The translations under genes and the position numbers were made by a program. The notes below the pieces were generated by a model. It made no database searches, was not told where the DNA came from, and worked only from the letters and a program-made list of their open reading frames with translations. Of a stretch of 64,000 nucleotides of DNA, positions 23,895 to 37,025 are shown one piece after another. The DNA is from Hofstenia miamia (Eukaryota > Xenacoelomorpha > Acoela): NCBI GenBank assembly GCA_004352715.1, contig SCFE01000026.1, positions 2,316,437 to 2,380,436 of the forward strand, in the 5' to 3' direction. Position 1 is the first letter of the stretch; each line of letters starts with the position of its first letter.

Positions 23895-26800
23895 GGGAAA
23901 TAAGCCAAAAACTCACAGAAATTTAATTGTACGTTTCGTAATTAACAAAACACTTCTTACATTATTCAAAAACAATTTCAAAATAAAACGCAATTCTTAT
24001 ATAAATCGATGTATCTCTCATTCACAGAAACTGTTTTTCCGATATTTAGTTTGAAAGACTTGCAATAAATTTAGATTTTTCTGGAAACTACCATATGGTG
24101 AGGAAATCTATAGAATACAACCAATATTAGATAAAGAGTAGACTACCAAGATTTAAATATATTTTAGAAAATCAGCATTTTGGCAATGCTCGAATTTTTG
24201 GGGTCAGAAATAACAATATTATTTTATGCATGTCAATCTTTAGTCAAGTATTTCACTATACATGCAGTGGTGGCAGGAGTGCGCAGAGGCTAGGCCGAGC
24301 AGTAAACGTTCTCTTAGTTAATATGCTGCGGGTAATAAATTCTTTTAGAGTATATTTTTCTTAATGAATGATGGATCAAAATTTCCAATTTCCATTACAA
24401 ATAAATTACAAAAGAAGCGGAAACTTAATTACAGGAAGTTATTAAGTATAAATAGCCTACCCCTAACCAAAACTCGTTCCACCGCCAATGAATAGAATAT
24501 AATGTAACCCTTATTAATGCATAACACAATTTTTTCACCTTGTTGCGTACATTACTGTGGAAATACTCTGTCGAAGGTGATTTCTGACCATCAAAATCTG
24601 ATTTCATAAACTTGAATGTAACAATTAATTAATTTCTCTCGCCATATTGCAATTTTCCAGCAGATCTAAATTTTTGCATTCAGAAAGTAACATCTTTTAA
24701 TAATTGAATTGAATGTAAGTTTAACGGGACATCCTCTCTGGTATCATGAGCAAAAACTAACGGTAAAAATGGGTATTTTCTCATTTGTGTCAAACGTCTT
24801 CTATGTAGGGTTGTGTGGTATTATGATTTTCTTGGTTCCAATCCCATTTACCGTGAGTAATAATCTGAAATTCGTGGTCCAGCTCCTCCATTTTTTGTTC
24901 CAAGCCCCAATACCATGGAACCACGGACGATCGTGTTGTGTAAAGATTAAAATTAACGTGAAATACAATCCCGGGAGTAAAATTGATTTGGAATAGGAAA
25001 GTATGCCTACAGCCAACTGGGGAATTTAATCTAAAGCACTTAAAATATACCATACGTCACATTTGAAAGTCCGACCCGACACTACTCGAAGTCTAAGTTG
25101 TAGCAAAATATTACTTTTGAACCGATTTTGAAAAAAATCATGAAAAAATGTGGAATTTTCAAGCAGTTCTTTATGCTTCCAAAATAAACGTATCAACTGA
25201 ATTTTGAATTAATATATCATTCCAAACGGCTCCTAATTCCGAATGGTATGGAATCTACATTCTCAAGGTATTTGCGATACCCTTCAAAAAGAAGTTTCAG
25301 AGAACTTTTATCAAATCACTGTTTTTCACTGAACTAAACTGAAATAAATTTGTTGTATTTATCTTTTCTCATTAAATTATACAAACTCAGAACTAAGCGT
25401 CTTACACATCAAGCAAACGTAAAAATGCGCTTGCAATAATGTTTCATTTATCAACTCCAATTCAAATGCATTTTGTTTGGATAACACATTTGTGTCAATC
25501 GCATTTAGAGCAATTACGACTGATTTATTCGCTTTTAGTTTGATTTGGGGTCGTCTATATATTCCACTAATGAAACTGATTGGTTGAAATTTCCGATATT
25601 GTTAATGATGCTTCAACCAGAGCCATTTTAATGGCTTAAGCCTTTCAGAAGCGATGGAATATTTTCTAGATGGGATAGCACTCGATTGTAGATGCAATTA
25701 TGACTGAACTGTTTTCAATAAGTACAGTTCAACACATACAATTTGTTGAGATAGTAACCTAAAGGATATATTACGTACTCGAGTAGCTTTTCTATTAAAC
25801 GCAAAAAATAACCCATTAAATGTTGTTTAAAATCTTTATTCGAATATAAAAACTTGGAGACTAATATCACACAACATACGAATGCAAGATTAAATCTATA
25901 TACAAAAGCAGAAAGAATGGAAACAAGCAACTTGTATTTTAGGGTTTACCTAGGGAAATTAGTGAACTTATTTTTCAAAGGCATTTTATTTTACGTCTAA
26001 TAAATAAACGACATTTTTATAAAACATAGAATTTCTTAATGTTTAAACTCAATTATTTCAGATTGTCTATACCATTTAATGAAATCAACTGACACGAAAA
26101 AAAAAATATATATATATATATAATCCCTATATCTATAAAAAAACGCAGACAGTGGATACGGAATACATTGCGGACAATGGACCGCATCAGTACGTTTTCC
26201 ATCCAGTTGGTAGACATGCAGTTTCTAACGCGATTTTTGCTATAGATTTATTTGATAATTTTTGTCAAAATAATTTTCATAGTGGCGGTGTCTAAGCATA
26301 ACATAAATACAATAATGCGATTCTTATGGTTTTAACAAATTTGTTATATTAAAATTATATGAGTATTAATCAAATATCAATAGCTTACATCTGTGCATAC
26401 TGCAATAAATTTTATTAGTGAAATGTTAAGCAAAAGTTTTTTATGCAGTTTGTAAAATGCATTCTTTAATTAAGGTAAAATTTTCAACTTTTAATATAAT
26501 GCAAATGCGGCCTATTTTAAGCTCATTTCAAGATCCTTGCCAAAAAAATTCTTGAATTTTTCCGTTTGCTATGCTAAAGTTGGGTAGGTCACACGCTTAA
26601 GCAAATATTTACACAGTGAAATTTAAAAACTTAAATTGAATTTTCGAAGAGTATATGAAACTAATGTAGAATTTAAAAATGTTTATTATTCAAAAAATTG
26701 TTTCTAAATTATGCAGCATTCACTGCTTTTTAGTTGATTAGTGTGCCCCGTTGCGTAAATGTCGGACAATTTTTCTGACCATTTTTTAAGGATCTAGATA

Positions 26801-27525
26801 CCTAGATATTGATCAAACCTAATCCCTGTATATCCCTGTATATCAAAAATAATGGATAAAGAAAAGTTATTCACTTTATGGTAAATTTTTTTGGTAAAAT
26901 CATTTTATTGTACAAATCTGAGAGTATTATACGTGTTTACCAATCAAATTACACCATTAAAGCTAATTACATGCTTGGTATAAAAATCTAAATATTTATC
27001 CTTGCTTAAAACATCACGTGCTTGGAAAGGCTTGAGTAATTTTCCGTCTCTCTCTCTTTTAAAGCGGACAAAACAACTTAAGAAATTTTCTTCAAGAGAT
27101 ATAGATACTTTATGGATCAATCCATGGCAATTTTTGTGGATTTGATTGGACATGGATCGGAAAATATCCGATCCACGACAACCTGCATTTTCCAATACCA
27201 AAAATCTAGATATTAGATATTGTGATAATTTGATAGTTTTTATATTTTCTTTAGTTCGTGAGATATGAGCACTAAAAAACTTTCTTAAGAAACCATAACA
27301 GATTTTTGGAGCAAAGTAGCTATGCGTCGCTTTGGGTACGAGCTCAGGTAGAGTACAACAGTGCTAAATTTTAATGGAATTAACCGGGTATGGATATAGG
27401 TGTTGTACCCGGGTAGTTTGATTTTGAAAGTCCACTGTTGATAACGTGTTGTTGTAGTAAAAAATGGGACACTCCTTGAAAATTTATACTCTATGAAATA
27501 CTCACCAAATTTTTAGTAACATTAA
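23895..27525. other. no gene established
   Basis: AT-rich DNA. A minus-strand frame at 24790-25053 is moderately protein-like, with a possible acceptor and donor, but no recognised domain. Near 26820-27190 the words GATCTAGATA and ATCCGATCC recur, perhaps an old repeat. A short (TA)n lies at about 26107-26122. Confidence 0.4.
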
Positions 27526-27600
27526 TACCGGGTGTTCCAAAAGTTTTAGTACACAGAATAAAACGAAATTTTCTTTCCTATTTTCGACATAAACCCAGCA

Positions 27601-28165
27601 ATGCACTACCAGCAAGATGGAGCCTCCCCTCATCATTCAAGGGCAGCCAGACAAATTCTTGATGACAAACTTAATGGCCGGTGGATTGGTCGTCGAGGGC
27701 CAATAGAGTGGCCCGCAAGGAGTCCCGATTTGACTCCTTGCGATTATTGGTGNNNNNNNNNNNNNNNNNNNNNNNNNNNNNNNNNNNNNNNNNNNNNNNN
27801 NNNNNNNNNNNNNNNNNNNNNNNNNNNNNNNNNNNNNNNNNNNNNNNNNNNNNNNNNNNNNNNNNNNNNNNNNNNNNNNNNNNNNNNNNNNNNNNNNNNN
27901 NNNNNNNNNNNNNNNNNNNNNNNNNNNNNNNNTAGAGTGGCCCGCAAGGAATCCCGATTTGACTCCTTGCGATTATTGGTGTTGGCCCTACCTCAAGTCA
28001 TTGGTTTTTGAAAACAATCATCGTTTTGCAAGCTTGAACGATTTGAGACAAGCAATTGAAGCAAATTTTCATGCTATTCCACTAAAACAATATCGCGATT
28101 CAATGAGAAATTTCCAGCAGAGGATTCATTTCTGTCATGATGCAGAAGGTGAAGTCTTCGAATAA
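27601..28165 (+). pseudogene. DD41D transposase, C-terminal part
   Basis: DDE domain fragment. The second catalytic Asp is in HYQQDGASPHHS and the third acidic residue is Asp in SPDLTPCDYW. Exactly 41 residues separate them, the spacing of the DD41D (rosa-type) lineage. The block GRRGPIEWPARSPDLTP is typical. A 180-N gap follows TPCDYW, but the sequence after the gap repeats the preceding 48 bp, so the frame probably continues directly to the C-terminal part (PYLKSLVFENNHRFASLNDL.., stop at 28163-28165). The N-terminal DNA-binding domains are missing. Confidence 0.85.
27753..27932. other. 180-N gap, probably false
   Basis: TAGAGTGGCCCGCAAGGAGT and the following bases up to TTGGTG before the gap recur after it with one substitution (GAGTC versus GAATC). 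The gap is therefore best explained as two overlapping contig ends that were not merged. Confidence 0.88.
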
Positions 28166-28429
28166 ACGATAAATGAATTGTTGTGTCAATGAACTTTTCA
28201 TAATTGTCTAACCGTTTCTTCTAACTTTCCTTTTAACGTTGGACATAAATCATGTTTTTGTATTTCAAGTACATGAATCATATGTTATCTATTGTAACAT
28301 TTTTTTTATTTCAGTACTAAAAGTTTTGGAACACCCGGTATATGTAATTAGAAAGTAACTTAACACAATTCATCTAGGATTTTTTCAAAATCTGTGATGG
28401 TTTCACTAAAAATTTTTAAACGCTTAACT

Positions 28430-28620
28430 CCCCAAATTCCGCGCGACGAACTCTGACTTTGTGCACAGCGCCTCCTAACGGGACTCATACAGATTGTCTT
28501 CAGAAGATATTTCAGGGTAGTTGTTGTTCCCATGGGCATTAGAACACTAGGTATGGAACAAATTTGAATATTTGTACAAAAATTGGATTTCTCATTGAAA
28601 AAAACTCATATCTTCATGTA
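28430..28620 (+). repeat. dispersed repeat Rep3, copy B
   Basis: Contains CTGACTTTGTGCACAGCG, GTTGTTGTTCCCATGG and AACACTAGGTATGGAACAAA in the same order as copy C at 34795-34985. Copy A at 1895 is more diverged. Confidence 0.5.
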
Positions 28621-28933
28621 CTTCAGGCAGAAGAGTAAGTTTTAGTACAAAATTTCATCATTACATGCATGCACACAAACTTAACAAGATGAAAAATTGA
28701 AATCTGTTTCAGATAAAGGACCATATCCTTTTTTTGAAAAATTTTTCAATGCGATTTTAAAAAAATTCATGGATACCTAAATGAAATTAGTCCTTCCAAG
28801 ACTCTCAAGTGATGATTCAGTACACAAACACACAATAATAATATAAAATACTTGAAAATCTTCGAAGTAAAATATTTGTTTGTTTTACTTGAAATATTGT
28901 ACCAATAAATTATTTCTTCCAAACTTAGAATAC

Positions 28934-29545
28934 ATATATATATATANNNNNNNNNNNNNNNNNNNNNNNNNNNNNNNNNNNNNNNNNNNNNNNNNNNNNN
29001 NNNNNNNNNNNNNNNNNNNNNNNNNNNNNNNNNNNNNNNNNNNNNNNNNNNNNNNNNNNNNNNNNNNNNNNNNNNNNNNNNNNNNNNNNNNNNNNNNNNN
29101 NNNNNNNNNNNNNNNNNNNNNNNNNNNNNNNNNNNNNNNNNNNNNNNNNNNNNNNNNNNNNNNNNNNNNNNNNNNNNNNNNNNNNNNNNNNNNNNNNNNN
29201 NNNNNNNNNNNNNNNNNNNNNNNNNNNNNNNNNNNNNNNNNNNNNNNNNNNNNNNNNNNNNNNNNNNNNNNNNNNNNNNNNNNNNNNNNNNNNNNNNNNN
29301 NNNNNNNNNNNNNNNNNNNNNNNNNNNNNNNNNNNNNNNNNNNNNNNNNNNNNNNNNNNNNNNNNNNNNNNNNNNNNNNNNNNNNNNNNNNNNNNNNNNN
29401 NNNNNNNNNNNNNNNNNNNNNNNNNNNNNNNNNNNNNNNNNNNNNNNNNNNNNNNNNNNNNNNNNNNNNNNNNNNNNNNNNNNNNNNNNNNNNNNNNNNN
29501 NNNNNNNNNNNNNNNNNNNNNNNNNNNNNNNNTATATATATATAC
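28934..29545. other. (TA)n tract with 586-N gap
   Basis: N at 28947-29532 with TA units on both sides. Confidence 0.95.
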
Positions 29546-32500
29546 AGGTATAATATTATGATTCTACTGAACTAAAAGGTATTTTTTTAATGATATATGT
29601 GTAAATGTTTCGCTAATTCAAAAAAAAAATTCTGCGTTGTCAAAAACACTACAACAAAATTTTGTTTGGGTTATAAATATTAAATGAATGTTGGTCTTTG
29701 TAGATTTCATAGCTCATTATCACTTACCAAACATAAGTAAGCAATTCTTTAAAAGGTTCTACCATGTCTGTGGTATAACAGAAATTCCTTCATCGAATCC
29801 ATTTATACGCACTATAATTAGTTCAAAAAGTAACATGTAAATAGCATGTAATGATGTAAAAAAAACGAAATCACAGTAAATGCCATATATTTCAGCTAGA
29901 TGAAAGTTGCTGATAAGTTCTCAGTGTTTCCCTGCTATAATCGTTCCGGGATAAAACATAGTATTTGATGACCACTCAGGGAAACAAAAAGGATTGATTT
30001 TAAAGAAAAGCTATGAAGCATAAGAAAGCATATGACCCTATAGACTAAGACAAATTATGGTAGTATGTGGTAATTCAAATTTTTGGTAATCGTGAAGGAA
30101 ATCCATAGGATTTTTTTAAGATACATGTAGGTAGTAGTGGCAGTAACCCTATTCTCCACATTGAGCGGCTGCGGAAATTACAGCTGGTTTCAAACTTTAC
30201 TCAACGAGAATGCTCTCATGTGGAAAAACTAAACATTGGATTAAAGCACATTTATTAAAGTGAATTTAAATGAAAAGTTAAAGTGCTTTAGTCTTCTTTA
30301 TTTTATAGTATTTTCGGCATCTAAAAACTGTTGCCATTTTAGGGATGAAAGGAAACCGCTTGTAAATATTTAATACATAATTTAATTAAAAAATTTATAT
30401 GTATTACTGAAAACGGTTTATTTTAAAAATCAAGATTTCTATTTATAACTTAATTCATCCTTGTTACTTCTATTGTAGTTTTGACATAGCAATTGAAATA
30501 TTTTTTATTGTATGTTTCAGGAGATTTAATTCGATTAATTGACTAATTCAGCGAAATGTGAGAAGAAATTACCACTACATGTGTTCTTTATTTAATTGTT
30601 ACCTGTTGGAGAAATATTAACGGGTGGAGCGCTTTTTGTACGCAACAATGATTGCTTCATGAAAGGCAGATTCATTACTGATAATCCACTATTTATTAAT
30701 ATTTCATCTTTCGTTTTAAATTTCGACTGCGTTGCGTTCTCGTGGAAGAAACAGTCCTTGCCGAGACATTACACCGCAAGATGGCGTCGTCTAAAGGAGT
30801 GAAACAAAAGACATCGGCAATCGAGGCTTGCTGTGACATTAAATAAATTCAGTTGTGAATATCTAATTTCTGTAAACATGCATTAAAAAACGATTTCCGA
30901 AAGCATTTCTATTTATTGCACGATACTGATACATTGCCATTGTATCGTATCGTAATTAATATAAATAAAACAAGTGGCGTATAAATATATATGTTAACCA
31001 TTCTTCGATCGTAGTTGAAATCCCACGCTTGCATATGGAAATGGTATTCTCTTCCTCTTCAATTTCTACAACTATTTTAACATATATTTTTCCACATCTT
31101 TCCATAATTTCTAGAGCTAGTAGTTGGAGTTCTAACGGGACCAGAATTATAATGATTTCAGTGTTATTGGATTTGGTCTCAATCGCAAGAAGTTTTATGG
31201 TCCCATAGTCACATTCTATTCACTTCTATTTTGAACAAAATTGGCAAAACCTATTAGTAATATTCTAGATTTTTCAATTTAATCCACAGAAATAATTGCT
31301 CCAGTTCAATGAGATATGATCAGTAAATCCCATACGACTGAGTGGTCCCGTAGACCCTACTAGTGGTTTGTCAGATTGACTATTACCCAAAATTTGGTTG
31401 AATATGCTAGGCCACACATAATAGTATTCTGGAATGTTATTAATTCGGTCTTCAGCCCAGAGCCAACATGTCCAAACCAAATATCAAAGAAGACAAACTC
31501 AAACTTGAGGTTCGAATTCTTAAAGCTTTGATGTCGGTTACCTTTTGTATTGAAGTGTTGATAAAAAATTTTTTCAAGAAAACTACACTAAAGCACTTGA
31601 TTTCCTGGGAAATACCTCGCTTATTTTAAAGTAAACAATAATCATAGCCTAAATGATAACTTTAGTCAATAGGACCAAGCTTTTGGAAAAGTTGATCCAA
31701 ACAACCCATTAGCCTTTCTTAAGACACTTTACTTATCCTAATCCACTTGCATCCAAAATGTGACTCAACCCAAATCATGTGTCGACCCAACAGATTTGTC
31801 ACCATGACTAAGATAAGATTTTGTGGGCTTAATGTTTTGCAAGAAACAGATTCTTTTGGTTCAAAGGAATCTCAATATTTTGAATTGTTGATTTTTAGAC
31901 TCCAGACTTATAAGATGGTCGGTTTGAAAGGAATAACCAAAATAAGTCAGAGTTTATCAGCAAAAATAACTTCATCAAAAGGTATGTCAAACGCCTCAAT
32001 TTAGTGACATTTTTGCAGGAGAAAATTAAGTATTTGTATTAACAATCTGGTGATTGAGTAGTGAACATTTATAACAACGTAGTAGTCATTTAAAAGCTAT
32101 AGTTGCTTCTTTGAAAAACATATTAGGGTATCATACCTCTAACTTATCTGGAAAATGATAAGTTTTTTATAAACTGGTATTGGGAAATGATAAAACCGAA
32201 AGACACACGAATATATTCAGTAATATATTTCTAATAAATTCAAGGTTTATTCAGTAAGATGGGGCATCCAACAATAGAATAACAATGAAGATATTGTTCA
32301 AGAGTCTTGTTAGAGAATCATTGCATATACATCAGATTAATACTATGACAATATTGTTTATAAATTTTAGCTGTGCTTTTGTAAATCTGGCCCATTATTA
32401 GCAAAACCTAAGTAATGTAGACTAGATCACTCACTGATGACATTGAATAAGCAATATTCCCATCGCATGGAAACACGATTTACCACAAACTCAAAATTAG

Positions 32501-33230
32501 CATGAATACTGAAAAGTTCAGACCAACATTTAAATCCACATAGAATTAATTTTACAAAAAAGAGACGCATGTAGTACATTGTTTCAGATTTCAAAGAGGT
32601 GATTTTTAAACTTCTACATAAATTATATGAAACTTCTTTAAACAGATATTTGTTTGATAATACAACACTTTTCCTTAAAATCAAATTGTATATATCAATT
32701 GCTAGGAATTTTCTAGGTAGATAATCAATTCCAAAATCCAAAAAATTAACAATAGATATCTGAAAACAAAAGCTTTAAAGGATTTACCACAAAAAATTAG
32801 ATTCAAAAAAAGGCTGTTTTGAAGAAAGATTTTTTACAATATTTTAAGAATGTTTATTCACTTTTAATGAAAAGCTGAATCTAATTTTGAAACTTTCAAG
32901 TATATATCTTTGCCTTTGGGATTGTTACTAGGTAAACTGAACCATCAAATCACTTTCTAATTGGGCACCCTCAGATTTACAATTATAGCTGCAAAAATAT
33001 AACAAATTTGCCAAAAAAAAATTGAAAAATTTCGGGTTAAATGGTTGAATTTCAAATGTAATACGTCTTCTGGACGTTTACAACGTACATGAGTGAAACG
33101 TAGTTTACATAAATATGCAATATACCAAAACACACAGAAGTAGTTAAAGGGTCTGAAACTATTGCGCTAGCCATACTCGATAGTCACATAAAAAGCTTCT
33201 TCTGATCAGAATTGAGCCCATAAAATACCA
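29546..33230. other. no gene established
   Basis: AT-rich DNA. An ATG in good context (GCAAGATGGCG) at 30781 opens 21 codons to a stop at 30846, a possible first exon without supporting splice sites. Other open frames have no recognisable domains. Confidence 0.4.
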
Positions 33231-33234
33231 TTTG

Positions 33235-33350
33235 GACAGTTCAGAACTAGAGAGTGACAATAGGAGGTAAACTTGGGACTCGAACCCGACCCGCGTGAAA
33301 CTTGACGCTATGATTCTCTGTCTAATCAAATGACCATTAACATCTATCAT
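33235..33350 (-). repeat. tRNA-derived SINE or tRNA pseudogene
   Basis: On the minus strand, a tRNA-like A box TGGTCATTTGATTAGA is followed, about 49 nt from its first base, by a good B box GGTTCGAGTCC (plus 33276-33286), with CGGGTC before it. The cloverleaf is not convincing as a working tRNA, and non-tRNA sequence follows, so a SINE head is more likely. Confidence 0.5.
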
Positions 33351-33423
33351 TTTCTGATACGGAAAACAACAATTCGTTGCTATTGCTTAACGTCTCAAAT
33401 CAAGCGTTGGTTAGCATCAGGAT

Positions 33424-33553
33424 TTTTAAATAATCAATCTAATCTTTGTAACCGAACGCGACTCGACCAGACCCGACAATTTGATATCGACTCGACATGA
33501 AACCCAAAATCAGGTAGGGTTTACTCGAGTACCCGATGTCACTCTCTATTTAG
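33424..33553 (+). repeat. diverged Rep1 relative
   Basis: AAATAATCAATCTAATCTTT resembles the Rep1 start. It continues with ACCCGA-rich words and ends in CCCGATGTCACTCTC, similar to the TCTGATGTCTCTCTC tail of Rep1. Confidence 0.55.
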
Positions 33554-34794
33554 AATCAACAAAGAAGTTTCAAATATATTTCGAATTGTGCAAGGCGGTT
33601 TGTAAAATATGCATTGAATTTAATAAATGGACTAAGAAATTTTCCTTCACATTCGTCATACACTATATTGGTAGATATTTCAATGATTATACTATGCACA
33701 ATATTTAGTAGCCAGCCATTTTCAAGATCTATAAGAAGGACGTCAACAAGGTCCTTTTCTAAATCACTGTGTGATGTTTCCTCTCACGTTTTCTCATGAT
33801 TATTGCGTGATAGCATATAGATTCCAGAAATATATGCAATCCTATCAAACCGTCGAACATTTGGTCCAGGTTTAATAGCAAAATTAATCATATATCTAAT
33901 TTTTTTCACTTGATCTATAATGGCAACAAATGACATTGTGTAACCAACATTTCCCTCAATGATTTCTTGATAGTATTTTTCCCACATTTCAAAAGCCAAG
34001 GATTAACTGGAAGTTCAGATTCTATTCTCTTGAATGTGTGGCTTATCTACATATTTCATTGCTGCGCTCATGATATTAAACTGCTCAGATTTTCTTTCAT
34101 GTAATGATGTACACCCTTCTGCAAAATATTTCTGTCGCGCGATGGCGTACGGAAATCGTTTCTGAGTGGTATTTTAACAAATGCATAAAAATATTTTTTA
34201 CGATTACAATGCGTCCCAATACCTATCAAATATTGCCTACTGTTTGAAAGTACTTAAATTTTATGTTCTTAAAATTACATGAGTAAGTAACCCCAATAGA
34301 CATGTAATCTATTACAATATTTAACCAAAGTTTACATGTATTGAACATTTTAGTTTTCAAAAATTCAACAAAATTCAGGACAACAAGACAGAAAAGCATT
34401 CCAACCAAAGTCTCTGAGAAAATTTATTAAAACATTAATAAAACTAGCACATAACACTGTTTCTTAAATACTTTACTTTCAATACATTTTCCAATTGATA
34501 AGGGAAATGACTTTTTCTTCCAAGCATACCTTTCCGGTCGATTGACGTATAATAACTGGTACATTGGAACTGAAAAAATGGTTTATGCGATGGTATGGGA
34601 TGAGATGATAAACATAACTTGTATATTGCCACTCTAACGCTAAATTAACCTTTAAGGAGTCTGGGGATTTTTGTAAATTTTTCATGATCATATGAAAAAA
34701 ATTTTAACAGCTTATACCCCAGAATCTATTATGGTTATGCACAATATGAAAGCACTGCTCGTTCTTTTTCGCGCTTAATCCGCGACCCGGTTCT
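33554..34794. other. no gene seen
   Basis: AT-rich DNA. Short open frames only. Confidence 0.45.
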
Positions 34795-34985
34795 GTCCTA
34801 TGGAGCCCCCTGAAATCTGAATTTGAGCACAGCACGTCTCAATGGGTTTGGGACATCTTTGAACACATCAAAAAACTGGCAAAGTTCTTTGTTGCCTCCA
34901 TGGGGTCAAAACCTTCTAAATACATGAACACTAGGTATAAAAGAATTTAAGTCTTTTCCAAAATTTGGAAATTTTTAAAGAAAAC
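34795..34985 (+). repeat. dispersed repeat Rep3, copy C
   Basis: Carries ATCTGAATTTGAGCACAGC, TTGTTGCCTCCATGG and GAACACTAGGTATAAAAGAA, collinear with copy B. Confidence 0.5.
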
Positions 34986-35122
34986 TTGTTAATCTTTTCA
35001 ACAACCTCTGCCTACAAAACCAATGCAAGCATAAATACTTTTGTTGAAAAAAGATTGAAGTTATTACTTCGACTGAAACTTATTTCTTTAACCCGTTTAA
35101 AAAATAATTCGAGGGTTCTGAG

Positions 35123-35374
35123 CAGAGTTTGAATTGGGCTGGTCCTAAACTTGGGCCGGTCCGGGGAGGGTATGCACATATTACTCAAAACATTATGAAA
35201 ATTTTCCAAACAAATTCATAGTTTAGTGCTCATGAGCCTGTATGAGGCACAAGACACTATGAGAGGCGTTAAAGAAAAATATTTTGGGCCAGAAGGGTTT
35301 GGACCGAATGATTGGTAATTTGAAATGGGTCAGGCCAGGCTTGAACCTAAAAAATCGGTCCAATTCCAACTCTG
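35123..35374. mobile_element. 252-bp hAT MITE
   Basis: The left end CAGAGTTTGAATTGGGCT and the inverse of the right end, CAGAGTTGGAATTGGACC, agree at 15 of 18 positions. The flanking octamers gttctgag (35115-35122) and gttctgat (35375-35382) agree at 7 of 8, an hAT-type target duplication. The interior is rich in GGGCCGGTCC and GGGTCAGGCC words and has no coding sequence. Confidence 0.82.
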
Positions 35375-35382
35375 GTTCTGAT

Positions 35383-36695
35383 TGCAATATTTACAAACTC
35401 ATAGTAGAAGAATTTTGCACAGAATGTTCGAATGAAAATTAATACAATTAATTATAATTATTGGGCAATCATCGATTCAAGGTATCCTTTGTGAGCGTGC
35501 TCAACCTGCCAAAGCATATATTTGCAATAAATTATCCAAGATCAATATCAGATAGCAATTTAGGGCAGATGTGTATACGTATTTGCTCAACAAATTTATT
35601 CTTAGTTAATGCACAGAAGTTGTAGAATCTAATAGTCAAATCACCTAAATACAAATGAGGCCTAACTAGGCCGATTTGGCGTTATTTTAACTGTGACGGG
35701 ATTGGGTCTGCATTTCGCCTCATGTAAATTTCTGGAAGTCACCACAGCCGAAATTTACATTTTTTTGGGAAAAATTGGAAATTTTTGGTTAGATTTACAT
35801 TACCTCGCATTACATTTAAATTTCAACTGAAAAAACGGTCATCATTAAAAAGAAACATTGGTAATTAAACACAATAAACTTCGATTGTCAAAAGATTTAA
35901 GTAGCCAATCAAAGGTCATTAGAAAAGAGTAACATTCAATGCAATTTTTTGCGACATTTCTACTCGAAATTGGCGAACGTTCGTCATTTCTTTTATTGTA
36001 GATGTCGAATTAACGCGAAAACTATCTCTTAGTTCAATTGTTCTCTCTTGCTTTTATATATATAACTAAGATGGTTTTCCTTAGAATAACAACCTTTGAC
36101 TGTACATCTTTAATTTCCAATTGTTCAATGTCCTTCGCGATTAATTTATACATACATGTATCTAATGAAGGCAAAAATTTAACAAATGCTTCTAAAACAA
36201 TTGCTTACATGCATTATATAATTAAATGCAGTAAAATTCTACTGAACCTTATAATTGATGTTGTATATTTTAAAATTTATTGGTTTAAATCTAAAAAAAA
36301 CTTGAGCTTTGACCTGGGAATACTCTCTATAGAAGTTTAAGCATTTAGGCCACAACGGCCTAATAAGGCTGAAGATACATGTATATGCATTGAACAGCAT
36401 ATATAAATTCAACTCATTCTTCTATACATGAAATAACTAAGAAAAGTCAAACCATAATATGGAGTCAAGTAAACCTGTGCAGACATATACGTGAAGTACT
36501 TCGTTATCTCAAGTAATAAATAACAAATACTTGTTATATTTAAACAAATTAAATTAAGTTGGTTACGTTTGAACTCCTGGAGATTTTTATTAAGCGAATA
36601 AAGTTGTAAATCAATCTTTCATTACTAAATGTCTAGGACTGAAACCAATGGTGATTTTTGTCTTTCAAAATTTAAATCTAATGTAGGGATTAAGA
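35383..36695. other. no gene seen
   Basis: AT-rich DNA. The open frame at 36038-36340 has no recognised domain. Confidence 0.45.
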
Positions 36696-37025
36696 CCGAC
36701 TTGTCAACGAGACGTAATTTCTAAGCTCGGCTCGGCTCGGCTCGGCTCGTTTAAATTTTGAGTAAGTTTGACTTGGCTCAGCTTGCCACGGAAAATCTAT
36801 CAATGAGGCTCGTTACACCTCGGTATTTTTTTGAAAAATATTGTGCTCTCAGAATTTTTTCAATTGCTCTTCCTATTATTTAATAAACATTTTTATAATA
36901 CGATTATAAGTAAGGAATATTGAATGAAAAAATAAGAAAACTCTGCATAATCAAATTAACAAGCAGCACTATAAATTTGGTTTGCTTAGAAACGGCTCGT
37001 TTTGGGCGCATTGTATATCCAATAC
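36696..37025 (-). repeat. Rep2 copy, inverted and cut by a gap
   Basis: CCGACTTGTCAACGAGACG, then (GGCTC)n and GCTCGTTTAAATTTT, mirrors the right end of the MITE at 1169-1481 read on the other strand. The far end (CGGCTCGTTTTGGGCGCATT) corresponds to its left part before the gap starts. Confidence 0.75.

Larger units (their letters stand above)
27528..28338 (+). mobile_element. DD41D IS630-Tc1-mariner element with TIRs, deleted 5' half
   Basis: The left TIR CCGGGTGTTCCAAAAGTTTT and the inverse of the right TIR, CCGGGTGTTCCAAAACTTTT, differ at one position in 20 and continue for about 25 bp. TA flanks both ends (27526-27527 and 28339-28340), the family target duplication. Only the C-terminal half of the transposase is present between the TIRs, so this copy has lost its 5' coding half and the first catalytic Asp and cannot be autonomous. 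Confidence 0.88.

Noticed and set aside
26944-27201. Minus-strand frame of 85 codons
   Set aside because: It overlaps a probable old repeat with ATCCGATCC words and has no recognisable domain or splice context.
33235-33350. Functional tRNA gene
   Set aside because: The boxes are present but arms and anticodon loop cannot be paired convincingly by eye, and non-tRNA sequence follows; a SINE is more likely.
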